Assembly (NCBI GenBank): GCA_963575745.1
Contig: CAUYUJ010019904.1
Span: 391,001 to 455,000, forward strand
DNA length: 64,000 nt
Origin: Prorocentrum cordatum
Taxonomy: Eukaryota > Sar > Dinophyceae > Prorocentrales > Prorocentraceae
Reading direction: 5' to 3'
Shown here in pieces: positions 56,028-64,000 of the stretch; within the stretch, counting starts at the first letter, position 1; each line of letters begins with the position of its first letter. The notes under the pieces were generated by a model. It was not told the origin of the DNA. It made no database searches and saw only the letters and a list, made by a program, of their open reading frames with translations. The translations under genes and the position numbers were made by a program.

Positions 56028-58290
56028 GTGGCGGGTTCCTCGCAGGTTTGCGGCGTCGGACCAGGAGGAGCCCCGCTCCGCAGAGCCGCAGACCAGAGCG
56101 TGCTGCCGCCACTCCAGCTCGGAGCCGCACTCCAGAGCGCTCCACTCCGGCGGTTCCCGCCCCGGAGGCACCCACCAGCCCGGGCGACCCTGTCCCCGCG
56201 CCTGCGGGGCCACCGAGCGTGCGATTTGAGGCGCCGCCGGTCCCAGAGTTCCAAGCCGCCCACGCCGCCGCCCATGCCGCTCGGGCAGCATTTCATCGTT
56301 CGGGCGAAGGTGCGCTGGCCAGAAGGGGCGCAGTGGATGATCTTCAGGGGAAAGGCAGCCGATGCCGCCGCAGCCAGCGCGGTCGCCGAGTACCTTGACG
56401 GCGCGATGGCTCTCGAGGCGGAGGATCCGACCGGCACCCTCATCCGTTTTCTGGTGAAGCCTGACGGCGTCATCCGCGCGCCTGCTCCGGGGCCCTCGCG
56501 GCGACTGCCCGCAGGGTTCATCGAGGAGATGCTCCACCACGCGCCCTTGGGTTGCGAGAAGCTCGGCATCAGCGTCCTGGCGACCAACATACCGGAGAAG
56601 GTCTGGCACAAGATGGCTGCGTGGCACGGGCTCCCCGTGGGCGGCCGCGCCGGGCCACTCAGTGAGGCCCGCTGGCAGCTGCTCCGCGAGAAGGTGGCCA
56701 GCCTGGTCCGGTGGCACCCTGAAGGGGGAGTGGCGCCCAGCCCCAGCTTCGAGGCGCGAGCTACCGAGGCAGATGCCAGATTGCGCAGCCAGTGGCAACG
56801 GCTGGACCGCAGCAGCTCGCCCAAGCCGCCAGCTGGGTCTGCCCGGCGAGGCTCACGCTCGCCATCAGCCGAGGGCGGGCGCGCAGCTAGTTCGGAGGCA
56901 CCCGCATCGGGAGAGAGCCATCAGGAAGACGACGGCGGAGATATGATGGCATGCTACTTGGAGGAAAAGGCCCGGGGATCGAGCGACGCTGCGGCGGTGC
57001 AGAGCGTGGCCGCCGGCTTCGGCGAGGAGGCCCACCAGGTGCTCACCAACCTTATCCGCTACGCCCAGCACCTCAGGCAGCAGACGTCCGAGCCTGAAGA
57101 GCTCGCGCGGCTCGATGGGCACATTGGCAGCTGGGAGGCGCTGCAGCAGGTGCCTTCACGGCCTCAGACCCCCGAGGCGGCGCCGAGCAGCCTGCAGGGT
57201 CTGCTCAAGCTCCCGCCCGAGCGCCACCGCTCGCCGGGGCCGCTGGCCACCCAGGCCGATAGCGCGCCCTTGAGCGAGACGCGGCGGCCCCGCTCGCCAG
57301 CAGTGCCTGCATCAGCACTTACGCTTGGACTGCGGGACAACGGCCCCCTGCCTGCTGCGGCTGGGCTCGCCCCAGTTGTTCGCCCGCAGGCTCCAAACGT
57401 CGGGGCCCTGTTCCACTACGACCATCACATCAGCGACTTGGGTTTGCCCCCAGGTCTGACTACGGCCCCAGCACGCTATGCCGCGGGAGCCCCAGAGGAA
57501 GGCGGAGGAAGCGACCCGTTTGGCCTCATGCAGCCCGGAGCACCCATGGATGCGAACACCGCGCGAATGTTGCACGCCCTGGAGGGGGTCGCTAGCGCCC
57601 GCCAAGGCGACAAGGCGGCCCAGCGCGGGACAGTGGCAGCATTGGGAAGAGCGGAGGAGTTAGACGTCTACTTGGCACGCGGGTGCGGCCAGCTGACGGT
57701 GGAGGTCTGCGACGAGGTCCTTGGGCGCGAGTTGTTCTACGCTCTGCGCCGCACCTGCGAACAGAACAAGGCCCTGATGCTCGCGGTCGAGGCGCCCACG
57801 ACGGTGTCCAATCGGATCGCGATGGCCTCCGCCTCACTCAGCTTCGGCGGCAGCAGCTTGGACAACCTGGCTCCGCGGTTTGCCTCAGCAGCGGATTTCC
57901 CGACGTGCAAGACGGTCGCGTTCGACAAGTACAGCGCGCCGCACGACACCAAGCTGGAGCCCAGGCCCAGGGCCCCAGTGGTCTTTGACCAGTGGAAGCG
58001 ATAGGCCCAGAACATGACCAAGTTCTTCGGGCTCGTCTTCGGACGGGAGCACGTCAAGGAACGCCTGGACTGCCTGGAGATCCTTGCGCGGGAGTGCGAG
58101 AAGGACGACCACGCCTTCCCGCCCAAGTTCGTATACGAGCTATGGGAGGAGCTGTGGTCGACCTGGTGTGAGCGCCTTCGAGAGAAGATGCGAGGCCTCC
58201 TGCGTGTGCTGCAGACGGACAACCCCCAGAAAGAGGACCTCAAGATGGTAGCCTTCGCTCCCAAGGCGGACGGCCGCCCAGCGTTCGTCT
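56028..58290 (+). pseudogene. element 3 gag-like segment with in-frame TAG
   Basis: From about 56280 the frame reads MPLGQHFIVRAKVRWPEGAQ, then a helical, Ser/Pro-linked protein and YALRRTCEQNKALMLAVEAP, ending at TAG (58002-58004). The same frame is open beyond it: TKFFGLVFGREHVKERLDCL then AFPPKFVYELWEELWSTWCE (58014-58150), a plainly protein-like continuation to about 58290. So the TAG is either a mutation or a readthrough stop. By place in the element I call it gag-like; no domain can be named. Confidence 0.5.
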
Positions 58291-58295
58291 CCCCC

Positions 58296-61200
58296 AACGG
58301 CATTCGACCTGGAGGCCCCCACGGGCTACTACCAGGAGGTCGCGCGCCCTCGCCAGCAGCGTTACCTGCAGACGGTCCTCAACGATTCAATGCACGGGGT
58401 GCGCGGCGTCCCGGGCAAAGCAGGCGAGGTCGGAGAAGGGGACGAACCGGTTGCTGGGCTGCAGGATCAGCGAGCAGGAGCGGCGCCCAAGAAGAAGCCC
58501 AAGGCCAAGGCCCAGCCGAAGGCCACCTCAGCACGCGCCGCCTACCCGGCTGGCAAGCGGCTGAACGCACAGGAGATCAAGCTCTCCGTCCGGCACGCGC
58601 CCTGCGACAAGCAGGGCAAGCCGCTCTGCTGGGACAACTCGACCTGGATCGGCTGCAAGAAGGGCGCTCAAGGGTGCTCGCATTCACACGAGCTCATCAA
58701 AGGCCTGGCGGATGTGCACTGGACCGTGCAGTGCCAGCTGCTCAAGCGAGGCGGGCTCCGCAACGCCGCCAAGATCGACCCGGCTTCGGTCAACGGGAGG
58801 ATCGCGCAGCTGCGGGCCCAAGCCAAGACGGAGGCAGACAGCAAGCAGGCGGCCGGCGCGGGGGCGACAGAGAGCCAGCCGACCAAGACGGGCTGGGCAC
58901 CACCTGACGAGTACGCCGAGGTTCAATGCACCGAGCTGGAGTCCGAGCTCCGCGAGGCTGCCCAGGGACCCGACGCCACCTGGTTGGAGGACCCGCGCGC
59001 CGACAGCCCTGCCCCGACTGGGACGAGCGTCTGCACAGACGCGGGGGCCTTGGCCCAGCAAAAGCTGCTCGTGGCTGTCCAGGAGAGCGGGGTGCTCGAC
59101 CCTGTGAGCAACGCCAGTGACTACCTACGGTCACATGTCTTGGCCCGCCACGCCTGTGCCCGTGGGCGCGAGGAAGAACTATCAGTCGAGCAGGTACTCC
59201 TTGAGGCTACGCGCCACGGGGGCCCTACCTTGGCCGCCGAGGCTAGCGAGCTCCTGGACCGCATCGGGGCGAAAGCCGGCAACCTGGGGGCTGATCCAGA
59301 CGTCATCATCACCCCAGTGCAATGGAACGCGGAGAAATCAGTGGGCCAGGGTTCCGTCACCGTGCAGGGCCAGACTTGGCATTACCTTGACTACCAGGAC
59401 CAGCTGCCCCTCGACGAGTGCATCGCGAAGCGTCTGCAGGTGCCTATCGGAGTCTCGGAGGAACGCCAATGTCTCCCACTTCATTTGGCGGCCGCCAAGC
59501 TTTGGGTGCAGCTCGAGGCACCGCCCGACGCCCAGCAGGTCAAGGACCTGGCCCTCGAGATCCGCAGGGACCTCCTGGAGAAGGCGACCGACGCTGCTGC
59601 GGGCCTCGCTGACGCCCCACCCTGGATATCCCCCAGGGAGGCCGAGGTCCGAATGCACATCCACGACGCGGTGCACCGCGACCACGACAAGGATTTCAGG
59701 TGCGTCGCCCTCTTCCCGTGCGAGGCGTTGGACGAAGTGGTACTCAGAGTCTGGCGAGCAGATCACTGGGGTCATTTGGACATTGACAGAGTCCTTCCAG
59801 CGGGAGAGCCCAAGCAGGAGTGCCACGTGATCATCCATCGCGGGCACATGCGTGTCCTTCACCCTCCGTCTGGCGCCGAAGGCCGACGGGTGGCTGGCGA
59901 GCTGATTCGCACCTGGGCCACGAGCGGGAAGGACCTCAAGGAGCTCCCCACAATGGGCTGGGAGACATACCTCGCTTCCGAGGAGGAGGGCAGCCCGGCG
60001 GTGCCCAGCAAACCCTCACCGTGCCAACACTGCAGGGCACTCGCGGCACAGCAGCAGCAGCGTGGGAGAGCCGCCGGCGGCGCACCCGCCGTGGTCGAGC
60101 TCCCCACCGAGGTGGCCTGCCCAGACTTTAAGGACCTGGTGCCGTTGCGCTCTCGACCCGCCTTCGCATGGGGGCTCAGGACGCGGGAGATCTTCGCCGG
60201 CACAGGGCGCTGGACACAGGCCATGAAGAACGCGGGCATCGCCACCAGCGAATCCGTCGAATACTACGGGCAGCCTCTGCTCGGCAAGGACCCCAGGCCG
60301 CAGTTCGACATCCGCGACCCGCTGGTGCGCGAGCGCCTGTACCAGGAGTTCAGTGCACCCCCAGGCCCAGACGAAGCCAATGTGCTACAGTTCGCTCCTC
60401 CCTGCGTAAGCCACTGCCCCTGGCGGTTGGCAGCAGGAGGGACGAGGACCTTCGAGTGCCCAGATGGGACTGGTGAGCGTCAGGTTGAGATCGACGGCAA
60501 AGTGTTCGGGGAGTTCGCGTGCATAGGGGCAAAGCGGGGCCACGAGGCAGGACGAGAGTTTCTCATCGAGTCCTCAGCACGGGACGGCAAGTACCCCAAG
60601 CTTTGGAATCGACCCTGCATGAGAGCTCTAGTGCACGCGACTGGGGCCCGGGCCCTCGCCATAGACATGTGCGAGTGGGGACTCGCACCCCCGGACGAGC
60701 CACAGTATCGGTACCAGAAGCGAACCTGGTGGCTGGCATCGCTCGGGCTCTACCCTTACGCTCTGATATTGGCCAGGCGGTGCTCGGGCAAGCACACGCA
60801 CCGCACGTTGGAGGGGCGCCTGCCGCACGACTTGGCGGACACCCAGGTGGAAGCCTACAACCTCGACGCACGCCCGCGGCTCAGCAAGGCCGAGGCGAGC
60901 GAGCTGATCAACCTCAGCACCAAGCTGGGCGAGACCAGCGGGTGCTATGGCCTCGACGGGGACGGCGTCACAGTCAGGCTCTCCCCGGACGACAAGCTGC
61001 TCCGCGTGAACCAGCTCATCGCGCGGGCCGCCCCGGACAACTTCCACTGGGCGCGGGTGGATTTCCGCACCAAGCGGCACTACCCCGCTCTGGCCGAGAA
61101 CCAGTGGGCCCTCTACTTCGGAAAGACCCCCGAGGGCGAGCTCCGCTTCACCATCAGCACGCAAGCCCCGCCCAACCTGGAGGGTGGAGGGCGCGTCCCC

Positions 61201-63552
61201 AGCGGCACCCCTCAGCTCAGTGCTGCAGTGAAAAGGGAGCTGGGAAGCGCCGGCTTTGGGCTGGGACTGCGGGGCATGCGGGGGACCCAGCACGCAGGAC
61301 AGCATGCACCGCGGCTGTGCGCTGCCTGGGCAGCCGCGCTGAAAGCAGCGGCTGCCGGCACCGCTCCTGAGAAGCTGGAACAGCAGATTGCGGCGATGGA
61401 CGCCGAGGCGCGGGCTTTGGAGGAGAAGTTGGAGAGTAAGGTGGCGCGGGCCGGGCGTTTTGACGCCCTGGAACAAGACCCCCCTCCTTCATCACGCCCG
61501 TTTGCCTGTGCGGCAGAGGGCGCCGTGACCGAGGACGGGACCATCAGCGAGCATGGCGAAAAGTGCGGCAGCTTGAGGAGGAGCGCGGAGGATCAGAACA
61601 GGTGCAGTTGCAACCACGACGACAGCTGGCTTGAGGCCCCCGTCAGCTGCTGCGACGTCTCGGACTGCCTACCCCACCCGAAACTGAGAGGCTCAACGGA
61701 GGTCAGGGCTGACGAGAGCTCAAAAGGCTCGCGTGGGGGCGGTCGTTCAAAGGACGGCTACCCGGAGAGAGACGTGGTGGAGGAGGACGGCGGGAACTCA
61801 AAGGGCGAACGCCAGGGTGAGGACGTGGTGGTGGAGACCGACGGTGAGCCAATCATGATCGAGTGTGGCGGCGACGAGAAGCGGGGCGGCAAGCGAGGCG
61901 GCAAGCGAGGAGGCTGGAAGCGCAACAAAGCACGCAAGCGTGAGGCGCGTGAAGCTGCCGCCCGAGGTGGAGGCGGACCCGGCGGAGATGGCGATGGTGA
62001 CGACGACGGAGGTGAGAGCCCAGACGAGGATGAGGAGGAGGAGAACCACCGCCAGAAGAAGGCGAGAAAGGCCGAGGATGAAGCATCTCGAGCCAACCCG
62101 GTGCGAGTCTTTGTCCCGCAGCAGGGCGACCAGTGGGTGCTGCTCCAGGGGGGGCCGTTCGAGGCAGGAGAGGTCAAAGCGAAGCTGAGGGTCTCAGATG
62201 CGCTGTCCGGGTGCATCTTCGACGAGGACCAGCTGCACCTCTTCGAGTACACGGAGGACGAGGACACGGCAGGCGCACATGGGCCACCTCTCGACGACGA
62301 GGAGTCGGTGCGCCCTGGAGAGAAGCTGCTGCTGTGGGCCACGCTGAAGCCGCCGAAGGACTGGACCAGCTGGAGCCCCCGGTGGGATCGGGATCAGCAA
62401 CCAGCACCTGGCGCCACAGCTCAGGCTGGCCAACGGAGGGTCACAGCCAGGGTTGCTGACCGGGCTTCAGCCGCAGCGGCAGCTGCAAGATCGAGCGGGG
62501 CCGCAGCGAGCTCAGCAGCCAGCAGCAGCCGCATGCCAGCACCGACGTTCAGCGAGGTGGCCGCAGCAGTGGGAGGCGAAAGGGCAAGCTCAGTCCCCCC
62601 GTCCAGCGGGGGCACTTCGAGGAGCTCGGGCGCCCTGAGACGAGTGGAGGAGCAGCTCGCCGAGGCCCAGGGGCACCACACCCGCCTAGCAGGCGAGGGT
62701 AGCGACCAGGAGCGGAGCGCCGCACGTGCAGTCGGGCAACTGGAGGTCAGGCGCAACGAGGTCCAGGCCCGCCGCGCCGCCCGACTCGAGCGCGAGGCGC
62801 GCCGGAAGGAGCGTGAGGACCAGAGGGCCATGAGTGCCCCCCCGAGGCCTCAGAGCCCGCAAGAGTTCCCAGGAGCCCCCCCCCCCCCACTGGAGGCTGA
62901 AGGGGACCCAGGGGCTACCTCCGATGAGGCAGGACGCAGGGCCACCGAGACACACCCGGGGGTAGCCTGTCGCGGGGGAGTCCACAAGTGCAATGCAGCA
63001 CGGCGCTTCGTCAAGAACTTCAATGACGTACGGAGGGGCGGCAAGAGCAACGACCTCCAGCACGCGGATATCCTGTACCTGAACGGGATCGGGCAAATCA
63101 GCGACGTGTTGATGCAGGAATACCCTGGGGCAGATCCGACGGATCCGACCCTGGCGCCCGAACCTCGCCAGCTCGGCGAGATCATGGCGCGCTACGTGGA
63201 GGGGCACGAAGCGCTGAAGGTCAAGATGAAGAGCCTCGGCATCCCGCGGGATGAGCAAGCCGGAGGAGGGGTCCTGGACCCCATATACGTCGAGACCGAG
63301 AAGACCTACATCGAGGAATACGAGGGCCAGGGCATTCCTAGCGCCCGCAGCCGCAGCCGCAGTCGGGGCGCGGGGACGGCCCCTCACGAGAGGGCGAGAT
63401 CCTCCGGAGGGGGGCACGACGGCTCAGAGTCGTCTGCCTCCGAGACGATGGCCCCCACTGCAAGAGGCAGACTGCGAGCGAGGTCGCCGCCGGACGAGAG
63501 CCGCGGGCGCAGCATCGCCCCCGACCCGAGGGACCCGGGGCGTAGGTGCTGA
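58296..63552 (+). CDS. element 3 polyprotein: CCCH zinc finger and cytosine-methyltransferase-like domain
   Basis: The longest open frame of the window. It is entered by a one-base step near 58300, where TAFDLEAPTGYYQEVARPRQ continues the upstream protein sensibly; an ATG at 58390 is the first start. The CCCH finger is canonical (Cys-x8-Cys-x6-Cys-x3-His, 58627-58689). The methyltransferase-like domain has EIFAGTGRWTQAM (motif I, SAM-binding loop, 60187), LQFAPPCVSH (motif IV position, Pro-Cys dipeptide, 60385) and GGTRTFECPDGTG (60433). The Gln after Pro-Cys and the ENV motif of active C5-methyltransferases are not seen, so activity is doubtful. Later come Lys/Glu/Gly-rich repeats (61740-62080), GDQWVLLQGGPFEAGEVKAK, a coiled-coil-like Arg/Glu run (62640-62820), VNGIGQISDVLMQEY-like sequence and an Arg-Ser tail before TGA (63550-63552). 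Confidence 0.6.
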
Positions 63553-64000
63553 GGCCCCGAGGTGCCGCCAGCGGATGTCCGCCCGGGCGCGCACTATGGG
63601 AGCAGAGCGGAAGCACACCAGGGCGAGCGCCCAACGGCGCCGCCGGCTGCCTCTCGCCCTGGAGCCACCGAGGCTAAAGAGTGTCTGGCTTGGTGCCTGA
63701 AGCACGTAGAGTTCGCCCCGGAGCTGGTGAAGGAGGTGACGGACTTGGGGAATCGTCTGCTCCTCGCCGCGGGGAGCGTGGAAGCCGCCGCGGCGCGGCT
63801 TCGCGAGGAGCGAGAGCGCGTCCTCGGGAATCCGCTCGGGGGGGTGCTCGACCCTGAGTCCGGCGCGGCCCTGGAAGAGGACCACAGGCAGTACCTCCGC
63901 GAGATGGCCATCAAGGGCGCCCCCGTCCGGAGGCAGCGGCCCAGGAGGCGCACCGTGGCCAAGCCCCACGCCTCAGCACGGGACCACGCCCTGGAGACGT
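63553..64000 (+). pseudogene. element 3 pre-reverse-transcriptase segment (continues beyond window)
   Basis: In the same frame as the preceding open frame and directly after its TGA, the sequence stays open to the window end. It reads GPEVPPADVRPG..., then ECLAWCLKHVEFAPELVKEV, AARLREERERVLGNPLGGVL and HRQYLREMAIKGAPVRR followed by KPHASARDHALET. The YLREMAIKG and KPHAS..DH words resemble the spacer that leads into RT in dinoflagellate retroelements. There is no early ATG, so it is probably expressed only by readthrough of the TGA or was once continuous with it. Confidence 0.55.

Larger units (their letters stand above)
54390..64000 (+). mobile_element. retroelement 3: very large gag/methyltransferase-like/pol element, cut by the window end
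   Basis: A near-continuous coding region over more than 9.6 kb. Segments in order are a hydrophobic N-terminal protein (54390-55850), a Cys/His segment (55850-56000), a gag-like segment (56280-58290), a CCCH finger (58627-58689), an unassigned segment with an IHDAVHRDHDKDFRC core (59640-59720) and a cytosine-methyltransferase-like domain (60180-60840). A Lys/Glu/Gly-rich linker, Ser/Arg repeats and the pre-RT spacer (63553-64000) follow. The window ends before RT, so pol is inferred from the spacer. The coding sequence steps through frames several times and crosses two in-frame stops. Retroelements that captured methyltransferases have been reported in dinoflagellates; whether this is one of them is untested. 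Confidence 0.7.

Overview
The window looks like nuclear DNA of a dinoflagellate or a closely similar protist. It is GC-rich and gene-poor, full of microsatellites and satellites, and it carries retroelement polyproteins of the kind that fill dinoflagellate genomes. The few host genes have GT-AG introns or none. There are no bacterial operons, Shine-Dalgarno sites or CRISPR arrays. I found no trans-spliced leader relic and no rRNA or tRNA gene. A Prorocentrum-like GC-rich genome is one possibility, but that is inference only.

Layout. 1-6978: 73-bp tandem repeat, a (CCT)n tract, GC-rich DNA without a recognisable gene, and a degenerate CCAAGAGGC minisatellite near 4.1-4.4 kb. 6979-8805: C-terminal stub of an SF1 (Pif1/UvrD-type) helicase joined to a 160-bp satellite with an alternating A/B higher-order pattern, then GAT-rich simple repeat. 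8962-13459 (minus): decayed retroelement 1, with gag-like N-terminus, Cys/His knuckle, reverse transcriptase and RNase H. 13460-23725: mostly GC-rich DNA without a recognised gene, apart from a partial spliced gene at 16944-17639. 23726-24877 (minus): intact drug/metabolite-transporter-superfamily gene of the TPT/nucleotide-sugar transporter type. 25426-25747: polypurine tract. 26454-30240 (minus): decayed Ty1/copia-like element 2, in the order integrase, RT, RNase H. 30560-39085: diverged hairpin-bearing repeat, a dispersed repeat in three copies, an inverted satellite structure at 33.1-34.6 kb, more CCAAGAGGC minisatellite, a long (CCT)n tract and a roughly 100-bp satellite. 40530-43304 (minus): two-exon gene for a secreted or luminal glycosyltransferase-like protein. 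44.2-45.1 kb: (CAGA)n and (CA)n. 45116-47112: a nearly 2-kb palindrome built from short tandem repeats around a unique core. 47.1-52 kb: no confident gene, and a 177-bp imperfect palindrome at 49.5 kb. 52005-53352: a half copy of the same palindromic element. 54390-64000 (plus): element 3, a very large retroelement polyprotein with a CCCH zinc finger and a cytosine-methyltransferase-like domain. It runs off the window just where the reverse transcriptase should begin.

The host genes do not form a pathway. The transporter and the glycosyltransferase-like protein could both belong to glycan synthesis in the secretory system, but nothing in the sequence links them. The strongest candidate for something undescribed is the foldback-like element family at 45-47 kb and 52-53 kb. 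Its two copies share a core of about 50 bp, two satellite motifs and a terminal sequence.
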